64,000 bases of DNA from Streptomyces mutabilis. GTDB taxonomy: Bacteria > Actinomycetota > Actinomycetes > Streptomycetales > Streptomycetaceae. Below the pieces are notes generated by a model. It ran no database searches and was not told the DNA's origin. It was given only the letters and a program-made list of their open reading frames with translations. The DNA is taken from NCBI RefSeq assembly GCF_014649815.1, contig NZ_BMTT01000001.1:62001-126000 (forward strand), read 5' to 3'. Position numbers and translations under genes: made by a program. Positions within the stretch are counted from its first letter, which is position 1. Every line of letters begins with the position of its first letter. Below, in pieces: positions 50,582-58,257 of this stretch.

Positions 50582-51364
50582 GTGCTTGTCCTGCTGCCGC
50601 CGTCCGAGGGGAAGGCCGCGTCCGGCCGGGGCGCACCGCTGAAGCCGGAGTCGCTGTCGCTCCCCGGGCTGACCCCCGCCCGGGAGACCGTCCTCGGTGA
50701 GCTGGTCGAGCTGTGCGCCGGGGACGAGGAGAAGGCGCGCGAGGTACTCGGACTGAGCGAGGGGCTGCGCGGCGAGGTCGCCAAGAACGCGGAGCTGCGC
50801 ACGGCCGGGGCGCGACCGGCCGGCGAGATCTACACGGGTGTGCTGTACGACGCCCTGGACCTGGCCTCGCTCGACACGGCGGCGCGGAAGCGGGCCGCGC
50901 GTTCGCTGCTGGTGTTCTCCGGGCTGTGGGGCGCGGTGCGGGTGACCGACCGGATTCCCTCCTACCGGTGCTCGATGGGCGTGAAGCTGCCCGCGCTCGG
51001 CGCGCTGGGCGCCTACTGGCGGGCGCCGATGGCCGAGGTGCTGCCGGACGCGGCCGGTGACGGGCTGGTGCTGGACCTGCGCTCGGCGGCGTACGCGACG
51101 GCCTGGAAGCCGAAGGGGGAGGTCGCCGGACGGACGGCGACCGTGCGGGTGCTGCACGCGCCCACCCGGAAGGTGGTCAGCCACTTCAACAAGGCGACCA
51201 AGGGGCGCATCGTGCGGAGCCTGCTGACGTCCGGGAGTGCTCCGGCCGGGCCCGCCGAGTTGGTCGAGGCGCTGCGTGATCTCGGGTACGAGGTGGAGGC
51301 GGAGGCTCCCGCGAAGGCGGGGAAGCCGTGGGCGCTGGACGTGCTGGTGGCGGAGGTCCACTGA
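50582..51364 (+). CDS. yaaA: YaaA-family peroxide stress protein (DUF328)
   Basis: This single-domain protein of 260 residues opens with [14 protein letters not shown], the family signature. It contains LFSGLWG-like [24 protein letters not shown] near residue 115 and [17 protein letters not shown] near residue 205. In E. coli YaaA lowers intracellular free iron and protects DNA from hydroxyl radicals under peroxide stress; the S. species role is untested. A good Shine-Dalgarno, GAAGGAG, precedes the GTG start. It lies in a plus-strand run after the MerR unit and before the KDPG aldolase gene, with separate Shine-Dalgarnos. Confidence 0.9.
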   Translation: MLVLLPPSEGKAASGRGAPLKPESLSLPGLTPARETVLGELVELCAGDEEKAREVLGLSEGLRGEVAKNAELRTAGARPAGEIYTGVLYDALDLASLDTAARKRAARSLLVFSGLWGAVRVTDRIPSYRCSMGVKLPALGALGAYWRAPMAEVLPDAAGDGLVLDLRSAAYATAWKPKGEVAGRTATVRVLHAPTRKVVSHFNKATKGRIVRSLLTSGSAPAGPAELVEALRDLGYEVEAEAPAKAGKPWALDVLVAEVH

Positions 51365-51437
51365 AGGGACCGGAGCACCCGTTGCACGCAGCGCAACGCG
51401 CGTTGCACCTGATACTCCTCGACGGCACGATGAGGGC

Positions 51438-52097
51438 ATGAGTTCACCGCTGCCCTCCTCCTCCCCCGCCTCCGTGCTGGACCTCGCCCCGGTCGTCCCG
51501 GTCGTGGTCGTCGACGATCTCGCGGACGCGGTGCCGCTCGCCCGGGCGCTCGTCGCCGGCGGGCTGCCCGCGATCGAGGTGACGCTGCGGACGCCGGTCG
51601 CGCTCGACGCGATCCGGGTGATCGCCGCAGAAGTGCCGGGCGCGGTGGTCGGCGCGGGCACGGTCATCACGCCGGGACAGGTGGGGGAGGTCGTGGCGGC
51701 CGGGGCGCGGTTCCTGGTGAGCCCGGGGTGGACCGATGCGCTGCTGGAGGCGATGCGGGCGTCCGGGGTGCCGTTCCTGCCGGGGGTGTCGACCACGTCG
51801 GAGGTGGTGGCGCTGCTGGAGCGCGGGGTGCGGGAGATGAAGTTCTTCCCGGCCGAGGCCGCGGGCGGCACCGCCTACCTCAAGGCGCTCGCCGCCCCGC
51901 TGCCGCAGGCCCGCTTCTGCCCGACGGGGGGCATCGGGCCGGCTTCCGCGCCGGATTACCTCGCGCTGCCCAACGTCGGCTGCGTCGGGGGCAGTTGGAT
52001 GCTGCCCAAGGACGCGGTGACCGGCCGGGACTGGGGACGGGTCGAGGCGCTGGCCCGTGCGGCGGCCTCGCTCAGCGCAGGTGGGACGTGTCGTTGA
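51438..52097 (+). CDS. eda: 2-keto-3-deoxy-6-phosphogluconate (KDPG/KHG) aldolase
   Basis: This class I aldolase cleaves KDPG to pyruvate and glyceraldehyde-3-phosphate (Entner-Doudoroff pathway) or acts on 4-hydroxy-2-oxoglutarate. The 219-residue TIM barrel shows the catalytic Glu in [21 protein letters not shown], the SPGW segment and the Schiff-base Lys in [11 protein letters not shown]. The phosphate site is CPTGGIGP, followed by GGSWMLP. The start at 51438 is preceded by GATGAGGG. No edd or other Entner-Doudoroff gene is adjacent. Its last 26 bp overlap the convergent RNase H gene. Confidence 0.93.
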   Translation: MSSPLPSSSPASVLDLAPVVPVVVVDDLADAVPLARALVAGGLPAIEVTLRTPVALDAIRVIAAEVPGAVVGAGTVITPGQVGEVVAAGARFLVSPGWTDALLEAMRASGVPFLPGVSTTSEVVALLERGVREMKFFPAEAAGGTAYLKALAAPLPQARFCPTGGIGPASAPDYLALPNVGCVGGSWMLPKDAVTGRDWGRVEALARAAASLSAGGTCR

Positions 52098-53580
52098 ACA
52101 GGCGGACGCTCGCGCCGCCGTCCGCGTAGTACGCCACCGCCGACAGCGACGCCGCCGACAGCTCCATGCGGAACAGCGACTCGGGCGGGGCACCCAGGGC
52201 GAGGCGGACGAACGTCTTGATCGGCGTGACGTGGGAGACCAGCAGGACCGTGCGGCCCGCGTACGCCCTGACCAGCTTGTCCCGGGCGGCGGCGACACGG
52301 GCGCCGGTCGCCGCGAAGCTCTCGCCGCCGCCGGTCGGCTCCGCGTCCGGCGAGGACAGCCAGGCGGTCAGGTCGTCGGGGTGACGCTCGCGCACCTCGC
52401 CGAAGGTCAGCCCCTCCCAGGCGCCGAAGTCGGTCTCCCGCAGCCCCTCCTCGACCGTCACCTCCAGGCCGAGGCGGGCGGCGACGATGCCGGCGGTCTC
52501 GCGGGTGCGGGCCAGGGGGGACGTGACGATCGCCTGGATCGTGCCGCGCCGGGCGAGGCTCGCGGCGACCTTCTCGGCCTGCTCGCGGCCGGCGGCCGAC
52601 AGGGACGGGTCGCTGCCGCCGCTCCCGGAGAACCTCTTCTGCGGCGTCAGGGGCGTCTCCCCGTGCCGGAGCAGGACGAAGGTGGCGGGGGCGCCCATGT
52701 CGGGGGGTCCCCAGCCGGGTGAGGCCACGGTCTTCGCGGCCCGGACGTCGGCGGCCGTGGCGGCTTCCATGCCGGCGGGACCGGCGGGACCGGTGGCGTT
52801 GCCGACGGCTGGGGCGGTGCTTGCGGCTGGCGCGGAGCCGGCGGCTGGCGCGGTGCTTGCGGCGGTGGGGTCGTCGGCGGTGATTTCCCCGGCGCCCGCC
52901 GCAGTAGGTGCGACGACGGCTTCCCCTACACCCGCCGCGGCAGCACCCGCAGCACCCGCCGCCCCGGGGTCGGCGGCGACTCCCTCAGCGCCCGCCGCGG
53001 CGAGCCCGCCGCCGGTACCGGCGGCATCCGCGGCGCCGGTACGCGTCCGTGCGTCGGCGTCCCCCGCGCCAGGGGCACCGGCGGAGCGCCCGGCGTCCAG
53101 TTCCGCAGTCGACGCCGACGGCGACCACTGCTCGCCGCGCGCTCCCGCGTCCATCGCCTCGTTGGCCAGGCGGTCGGCGTGCTTGTTGCCGGCGCGCGGG
53201 ATCCACTCGTACGTCACCCGCCCGGCGGGGAAGATCCGCGCCGCCTCGGCCGCCAGCGGCTTCATGTCGGGGTGCTTGATCTTCCAGCGGCCCGACATCT
53301 GCTCGACGACGAGCTTGGAGTCCATCCGGACGTGCACGGTCGCGTCCGGGTCCAGTTCCCGCGCCGCGCGCAGACCGGCCAGCAGGCCCCGGTACTCGGC
53401 CACGTTGTTCGTGACGACGCCCAGGTACTCGGCCGCCTCGACCAGGGTCTGCCCCGTCGCCGCGTCCAGCACCACCGCGCCGTAGCCCGCGGGCCCCGGG
53501 TTGCCCCGCGACCCGCCGTCGGCCTCGACCACGAACTCCCGCACCAGACCGGCACCCGCCTCCGCCACCGGAACTGCCAC
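52072..53580 (-). CDS. Bifunctional RNase H / acid phosphatase
   Basis: The 502-residue two-domain enzyme has an N-terminal RNase HI domain (about 10-150). Its acidic residues are in VVEADGGSRGNPGPAGYG, NNVAEYRGLLAGL and HVRMDSKLVVEQM. A low-complexity Ala/Gly/Pro linker (about 150-300) is longer than in characterised homologues. A C-terminal histidine phosphatase domain follows, with LLRHGETPLTPQKRFSG, TSPLARTRETAG and LLVSHVTPIK. S. coelicolor SCO2299 and M. tuberculosis Rv2228c have this fusion; the phosphatase half resembles CobC. It removes RNA from RNA:DNA hybrids. GTG 53580 has GGAG upstream. Confidence 0.94.
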   Translation of the reverse strand: MAVPVAEAGAGLVREFVVEADGGSRGNPGPAGYGAVVLDAATGQTLVEAAEYLGVVTNNVAEYRGLLAGLRAARELDPDATVHVRMDSKLVVEQMSGRWKIKHPDMKPLAAEAARIFPAGRVTYEWIPRAGNKHADRLANEAMDAGARGEQWSPSASTAELDAGRSAGAPGAGDADARTRTGAADAAGTGGGLAAAGAEGVAADPGAAGAAGAAAAGVGEAVVAPTAAGAGEITADDPTAASTAPAAGSAPAASTAPAVGNATGPAGPAGMEAATAADVRAAKTVASPGWGPPDMGAPATFVLLRHGETPLTPQKRFSGSGGSDPSLSAAGREQAEKVAASLARRGTIQAIVTSPLARTRETAGIVAARLGLEVTVEEGLRETDFGAWEGLTFGEVRERHPDDLTAWLSSPDAEPTGGGESFAATGARVAAARDKLVRAYAGRTVLLVSHVTPIKTFVRLALGAPPESLFRMELSAASLSAVAYYADGGASVRLFNDTSHLR

Positions 53581-53592
53581 CGAACCGGCTCC

Positions 53593-54336
53593 CTACAGGC
53601 CCGAGTCCGCCGTGCGCACCAGGATGCGGCGGCAGTTCTCGCAGCGTACGACCGTGTCGGGCGCCGCCGAGCGGATCTCGCTCAGCTCGGTGATCGCCAG
53701 CTCCTGGCGGCAGCCCTGGCAGCTGCGCTGGTACAGCTTGGCCGCGCCGACGCCGCCCTGCTGCTCGCGCAGCTTGTCGTAGAGCTTCAGCAGGTCGGCG
53801 GGGACGGAGGCCGCGATGACCTCGCGTTCCTTGGTCACCGAGGCCGCCTCGGCGTCCAGCTCCCCGACGGCCGTGTCCCGGCGCCCGGCGGCGTCGTCGA
53901 GCTTGCCCTGCACGGAACCGACCCGCTCGGTCAGCTCGGCGACCCGCTCCTGCGCGGACTCGCGGCGCTCCATCACCTCCAGGACGACGTCCTCGAGGTC
54001 GCCCTGCCGCTTGGCGAGGGAGGCGATCTCACGCTGGAGGTTCTCCAGGTCCTTCGGGGAGGTGACGGCGCCCGAGTCCAGGCGCTGCTGGTCGCGGGTG
54101 GCGCGCTGGCGCACCTGGTCCACGTCCTGCTCGGCCTTGGTCTGCTCGCGGGCGCAGTCGCTCTCCTCGGTCTGGGCGGCCACGAGCAGGTCGCGCAACT
54201 GCGTGAGGTCCTTGGTCAGCGACTCGATCTCGGCGTGCTCGGGCAGGGACCTGCGCTTGTGCGCGAGCTGCTGGAGGCGGACGTCGAGGGCCTGGACGTC
54301 CAGAAGTCGGATCTGGTCGGCGGACTCGGCTTTCAG
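53593..54336 (-). CDS. C4-type zinc ribbon, coiled-coil protein
   Basis: This 247-residue protein has a long coiled coil (about 5-175: RLLDVQALDVRLQQLAHKRR... LENLQREIASLAKRQGDLEDVVLEVMERRESAQERV). A C-terminal zinc ribbon with two CxxC knuckles, SCQGCRQEL and VRCENCRRIL, follows. The family may help nucleic-acid or peptide processes; the role is unknown. No ATG, GTG or TTG exists in frame near the family N-terminus. The frame starts at CTG 54336, overlapping the Nif3-like stop as CTGA, with GGGAG upstream. The next usable ATG is 96 bp further upstream inside the Nif3-like gene. A CTG start is therefore most likely. Confidence 0.85.
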   Translation of the reverse strand: MKAESADQIRLLDVQALDVRLQQLAHKRRSLPEHAEIESLTKDLTQLRDLLVAAQTEESDCAREQTKAEQDVDQVRQRATRDQQRLDSGAVTSPKDLENLQREIASLAKRQGDLEDVVLEVMERRESAQERVAELTERVGSVQGKLDDAAGRRDTAVGELDAEAASVTKEREVIAASVPADLLKLYDKLREQQGGVGAAKLYQRSCQGCRQELAITELSEIRSAAPDTVVRCENCRRILVRTADSGL

Positions 54337-55190
54337 TTGGGGGCTCCCATTGCGTCGGAGGTCGGGGCGGACGCCGCGTGGGCGGTCCAGGGGTCGGTGA
54401 CCGTTCTGGAGACGTGGACCCTCAGGTCCCATCCCTCACGGTCGGAGATCTCGTCGAGCTGGGCCGCGGCCAGCTCGCACCAGGGCCATTCGGTGGCCCA
54501 GTGCGCCGCGTCGAGCAGCGCGAGGGGACTGTGGGCGCGGGCCTCCGAGACCGGGTGGTGGCGCAGGTCCGCGGTGAGGAACGCGTCGACGCCGGCCGCC
54601 CGCACGAGGTCGAAGAGGCTGTCGCCGGAGCCGCCGCTGACGGCGACCGTGCGGACTACGGCCTCCGGGTCACCGGCGACGCGGATGCCCTGCGCGGTGG
54701 CGGGCAGCCGCTCCGCGGCGCGGGCGGCGAGCTCGCGCACGGTCAGCGGGTGCTCGAGCTCGCACACGCGGCCGAGGCCCCGACGCCCGTGCGGGTCGGT
54801 CGGGTCCGGCACCAGGGGCCCTCCGACGCGCAGGCCGAGGGCGCCGGCCAGCGCGTCGGAGACACCCGGGTCGGCGGTGTCGGCGTTGGTGTGGGCGACG
54901 TGCAGCGCGACGTCGTTCTTGATGAGCGTGTGCACCACGCGGCCCTTGAAGGTGGAGGCCGCGACGGTCGTCGTCCCCCGCAGGTACAGCGGGTGGTGGG
55001 TGACGAGCAGGTCGGCGCCCAGTTCCACCGCCTCGTCGACGATCTCCTGGACCGGGTCGACGGCGAACAGGACCCGGGAGACCTCCTGGTCGGGGTCGCC
55101 CACGACGGTGCCGACCGCGTCCCAGGACTCGGCCCGCTCGGCGGGCCACAGGCTCTCCAGCGCGGCGATGACTTCTGACAGACGGGGCAC
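54333..55190 (-). CDS. Nif3-like dinuclear metal center protein
   Basis: The protein has 285 residues. Metal-binding motifs are in order: LLVTHHPLYLRG (His-His), ALHVAHTNADTA (His, Asp) and the C-terminal DAAHWATEWPWCEL (His, Glu). This is the NIF3/YbgI/YqfO family, a toroidal metal hydrolase-like fold sometimes annotated as GTP cyclohydrolase I type 2. The ~90-residue insertion seen in some members is absent. The start GTG 55190 is preceded by TAGCCT at 7 nt and no Shine-Dalgarno, so it is probably leaderless. The zinc-ribbon and RNase H genes follow in one operon. Confidence 0.92.
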   Translation of the reverse strand: MPRLSEVIAALESLWPAERAESWDAVGTVVGDPDQEVSRVLFAVDPVQEIVDEAVELGADLLVTHHPLYLRGTTTVAASTFKGRVVHTLIKNDVALHVAHTNADTADPGVSDALAGALGLRVGGPLVPDPTDPHGRRGLGRVCELEHPLTVRELAARAAERLPATAQGIRVAGDPEAVVRTVAVSGGSGDSLFDLVRAAGVDAFLTADLRHHPVSEARAHSPLALLDAAHWATEWPWCELAAAQLDEISDREGWDLRVHVSRTVTDPWTAHAASAPTSDAMGAPN

Positions 55191-55197
55191 GGGTGCA

Positions 55198-55203
55198 AGG
55201 CTA
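55198..55203 (-). promoter_or_regulatory. -10 box of a probable leaderless promoter (Nif3-like gene)
   Basis: TAGCCT on the minus strand is followed by seven bases and GTG 55190, with no Shine-Dalgarno. Confidence 0.45.
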
Positions 55204-55389
55204 CCTGCCTGTACTGCGCCGTCGTACCCGCGGCGGTTCCCCGGCTCCCGCCCCGGCCGGGCACAGCACACACCCCGCACGCCCCTCAGGCGAATCGTTC
55301 CTGTGCCACACGTACGTGTGATGCGGACTCTCGCCGGTCCCCCGCCCGCGCGTACGAAAACTAGCTTCGTCGCTGGAGGTGACCGAACG

Positions 55390-56613
55390 ATGACAGCCTG
55401 TGCTATCGAGCCTTCTGCGGCGCCCGGGAACGACGGCCCGCCACCGGCGGGCTGCAGCATCACCGCCGAGGGCGCCTACGCCGCACGCCTCGCCCGTCGC
55501 GGGGACTGCTGGTACCCGGAGCGCTGGACCCTGGACGGTCCGGAACCGTACGCGGTGCCGTTGCCCGGCAACCAGCCGGAGGAGCCCGGCACCGAGGTGC
55601 AGCCGATGGGCGACGGGCGGGTCCTGGTCCACCGCGTGGCGGCCGGACGGCACTTCTTCTCGCTGCTGTACCCGACCGGACCCGGCACCGGCGAACTGCC
55701 GCTCGGCGCGGTCGAGTGCCCGGCGGACACCACCGTGCTGCGGCTGCTGCCCCCGGCCCCGGGCGGGGAGCGTGCGTACGCCCTCGCCACCGGCTTCCGC
55801 TCGACGGTGCTGTGGCAGGTGGCGGGCGGCGCGTTCGGGCCCGAGCGGCTGGCCGAGATTCCCGGGCGCTGCTCGGGCGGGGTCTGGCTGGACCGCACGG
55901 GCCGGATACTGGCCGTGGACCGGGAGACGGACGGGCGCACCAAGGCGGTCGTACTGGACCTGGAGCGGGACGGCGAGGTGTCCCCGCTGCTGCAGATCGC
56001 CGCGGACAGCGACGACCGGCTACTGCTGGCCGACCCGGACAGCGGGCTGGTGCTGATCCGCTCGGACGCGCCCTCGCCGGGGCAGGACCGGCTGGGCTGG
56101 GGGGTGCTGGGCAGCACCCTGCCGGTGCGCTTCCCTCAGTGCCTGCGGCTGCCGGACTGCGTGGTGACGCCGTTCGCGATCCAGCCGGGTCAGGCGCTGA
56201 CGCCGGAACGGTGCGCGGTGGCGTTGCGCGTGGACGGCGCGCTCGGCAGCTGGGTCGCGGTGTGGCGGCCCGACGAACGGCGGGTGCGTCACCTTCCGGC
56301 GCCCGCGGGGTGGCTGACCGGCGCCGGGCTGTGGACCGCGGACGGGGAGCTGCGGCTGCCGTGCGCCACGCCGCAGTCGCCGTGCGGGGTGGCGCGGCTG
56401 CCCGCGCCACCTGACGCGGGCAGCGTGCGGACGAGGGAGGGGAGGGCGGAGTCGTCGCCTCCTGCCGAGCCCCCCGCACCGGCTCCCGAGCAGTCACTCG
56501 CGCCCGGTGTGGAGGACGCGTCGGAGGTGACGGAACCGGACGCCCCGGCTCCGTCCCCACCGCGCCCCGTACCGCTGCAACAGGCCCCGCTGGCACGGCT
56601 TGTAACGAAGTAG
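55390..56613 (+). CDS. Conserved protein with beta-propeller-like repeats
   Basis: The 408-residue cytoplasmic protein is made of short strand-rich repeats (for example TTVLRLLPPAPGGERAYALATGF, CSGGVWLDRTGRILAVDRETDG, DDRLLLADPDSGLVLIRSDA), which suggests a beta-propeller or WD-like fold. The last ~60 residues are Pro/Glu-rich and disordered. I recognise it as a conserved streptomycete protein without assigned function. CTGGAGGTG precedes the ATG. It is divergent from the Nif3-like gene. No catalytic motif is visible. Confidence 0.7.
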   Translation: MTACAIEPSAAPGNDGPPPAGCSITAEGAYAARLARRGDCWYPERWTLDGPEPYAVPLPGNQPEEPGTEVQPMGDGRVLVHRVAAGRHFFSLLYPTGPGTGELPLGAVECPADTTVLRLLPPAPGGERAYALATGFRSTVLWQVAGGAFGPERLAEIPGRCSGGVWLDRTGRILAVDRETDGRTKAVVLDLERDGEVSPLLQIAADSDDRLLLADPDSGLVLIRSDAPSPGQDRLGWGVLGSTLPVRFPQCLRLPDCVVTPFAIQPGQALTPERCAVALRVDGALGSWVAVWRPDERRVRHLPAPAGWLTGAGLWTADGELRLPCATPQSPCGVARLPAPPDAGSVRTREGRAESSPPAEPPAPAPEQSLAPGVEDASEVTEPDAPAPSPPRPVPLQQAPLARLVTK

Positions 56614-56710
56614 TGCCGGTTGGCACGGTCGCCTGGATTCGGCCCGCGGGGTGCCGGTTAGACTCGCCCGGCTGTAGGAAAGATCATGTTGACGGGGTGA
56701 ATTCCTTCCG

Positions 56711-56878
56711 ATGAACGACGCCAGCACGACCCAGCCCATGCAGGCCGACGGCGCCGACGTATCCGAGACCGGGACCGGCCACGGCAGGCACCGGGGACCG
56801 GTGTCCAGCCAGGACGGTGCCCAGGTTCCGCGGGGCCGCCACCGCAAGCCGGCCGAGGAGTCCGAAGCGGCCGCCTGA
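56711..56878 (+). CDS. 55-residue small acidic/basic protein
   Basis: A short frame encodes MNDASTTQPMQADGADVSETG, a central GHGRHRGPVSSQDGAQVPRG and a tail RHRKPAEESEAAA. Third positions are mostly G/C. The repeated G-R-H-R/K pattern (GRHRGPV, GRHRKPA) looks like an internal duplication. I recall similar RHRKP-type mini-proteins in Streptomyces but no function. The Shine-Dalgarno is weak (GGGG 13 nt upstream), and a TAGACT at 56659 could be its promoter. A perfect 20-bp hairpin follows 24 bp after the stop, which supports it as a transcribed unit. Confidence 0.6.
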   Translation: MNDASTTQPMQADGADVSETGTGHGRHRGPVSSQDGAQVPRGRHRKPAEESEAAA

Positions 56879-56902
56879 CGGCCGCGGGACACGTACAGCG
56901 AG

Positions 56903-56948
56903 CGGCTCCGGCCCGGTCCGTCACATCCGACGGACCGGGCCGGAGCCG
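56903..56948. terminator. Bidirectional terminator
   Basis: A perfect 20-bp stem: CGGCTCCGGCCCGGTCCGTC pairs with GACGGACCGGGCCGGAGCCG across a 6-nt loop. It separates the 55-residue gene from the convergent MaoC gene. Confidence 0.9.
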
Positions 56949-56969
56949 TTGGCCGTCACGCACACCGCG

Positions 56970-57854
56970 TCAGGGTGTCGGCGAGTACCGCACCACGGTG
57001 TCGGCGAGCACGACCGCATCGCCTCGTTCGCGCACGCTCACGTCCGCCCGCACCGTCCCGCCCCCCTCCGGCGCCATCGCCCGCCACATCCGCACCCGCA
57101 GCGTCTCCCCCGGGTACACGACCCCGGTGAACCGCGTCCGGTACTCCCGCACCCGGCTCACGTCGCCGTCCAGCAGCGTGTCCACGACCGACTTGAGGGT
57201 GGCGCCGTAGCTGCACAGCCCGTGCAGGACGGGCCGCTCGAAGCCGGCGCGCGCGGCGAACTCCGGGTCGGCGTGCAGGGGGTTCCAGTCGCCGGACAGC
57301 CGGTAGAGCAGGGCCTGGTCCTCGCGTACGGCCCGCTCGGCCACGTGATCCGGCGCCCCGTCCGGCACCGGCCCCGGACGGCCGGACGGTCCCCGTTCAC
57401 CGCCCCAGCCGCCCTCCCCGCGTACGAAGACCTCGGCCTCGTCGGTCCACAGCGGACCGTCCGCGTCGGTGACGTCGGTGCGCAGGACGAGGACGGCCGC
57501 CGTGCCCTTGTCGTACACGGCGACCACGCGTGAGGCCGCGCGAGCCCGGCCCCGCGCGGGAACGGTCCGGTGCAGGCGCAGCCGCTGCCCGCCGTGCAGG
57601 ACGCGGGCGAGGTCGACATCGACGCCGGGCCCGGACAGTGCGCCGGTGACGCCGGGTGCGCCGCCGCCCGCGACCGTGGCGAAGCTGGGCAGCACGTGCA
57701 GCCGGGACTCGAGGGCGTAGCGCAGTTCACCCGGGTCGGTGGCGGGCAGGCCGGCGCCGATGCCGAGGTGGTAGAGCTGGACGTCCTTGTGGTCCCAGAC
57801 GATCTCCCGCACGCGGGGTGCGGCGGCGAGCGCCTCGGCTGCGTCGATGGGCAT
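56970..57854 (-). CDS. MaoC-family dehydratase (2-enoyl-CoA hydratase 2-like)
   Basis: The 294-residue double hotdog protein has an N-terminal MaoC_dehydrat_N half (HKDVQLYHLGIGAGLPATDPGELRYALE) and a C-terminal catalytic half with the hydratase 2 motif LSGDWNPLHADPEFAARAGFERPVLHGLCSYG (Asp-x5-His pair near residue 195). This matches actinobacterial (R)-enoyl-CoA hydratases, similar to the peroxisomal multifunctional enzyme hydratase, in fatty-acid or steroid-like chain oxidation. CAGGAGAG precedes the ATG. No other beta-oxidation gene is adjacent. Confidence 0.92.
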   Translation of the reverse strand: MPIDAAEALAAAPRVREIVWDHKDVQLYHLGIGAGLPATDPGELRYALESRLHVLPSFATVAGGGAPGVTGALSGPGVDVDLARVLHGGQRLRLHRTVPARGRARAASRVVAVYDKGTAAVLVLRTDVTDADGPLWTDEAEVFVRGEGGWGGERGPSGRPGPVPDGAPDHVAERAVREDQALLYRLSGDWNPLHADPEFAARAGFERPVLHGLCSYGATLKSVVDTLLDGDVSRVREYRTRFTGVVYPGETLRVRMWRAMAPEGGGTVRADVSVRERGDAVVLADTVVRYSPTP

Positions 57855-58073
57855 GGCTCTCCTGTTCGACCCGGTTGATCACGGACTGCCCCGACCGTAC
57901 GGGACGCCGTCGACCCGTGACAGACGCCGGCCACCCGTGAGGTCCGTCCTGCCGAGCCCCGGACGACAGCGTCTGTCGCCCGCCGCGGCCGTCTCCGTGG
58001 CGTCACCCCTGCGGGACCGACGCGCCGCACCCCGCGCTCGCCGCCGCCGCGCTCATGCGCCGGCCGGAACCCG

Positions 58074-58244
58074 CTCACCGCCCGCGAGTGCGACGCGCTG
58101 CGGACCGGTGCCGACGGCGCGGCCGTCACCGACATCGCCGGCAGCCCGCACCTGTCCGGGCCGACGGTCCGCAACCACCTCGCCGCGGCCATCGGCAAGA
58201 CCGCGGCCGGAGCCCTGCGCGAGGCCCGGCAGGGCTGGGTCTGA
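58074..58244 (+). pseudogene. LuxR-type HTH remnant of a response regulator
   Basis: The frame reads LTARECDALRTGADGAAVTDIAGSPHLSGPTVRNHLAAAIGKTAAGALREARQGWV and then stops, which is the C-terminal LuxR domain of a NarL-type regulator. The receiver domain is missing upstream, no start codon is present before it, and key positions are altered (CDAL in place of REREVL, GSPHLS in place of RLHLS). It lies in the 403-bp gap between the MaoC and EmrB-type genes (57855-58257), which shows no other gene. Confidence 0.65.
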
Positions 58245-58257
58245 CCGGCCGCCCCGC

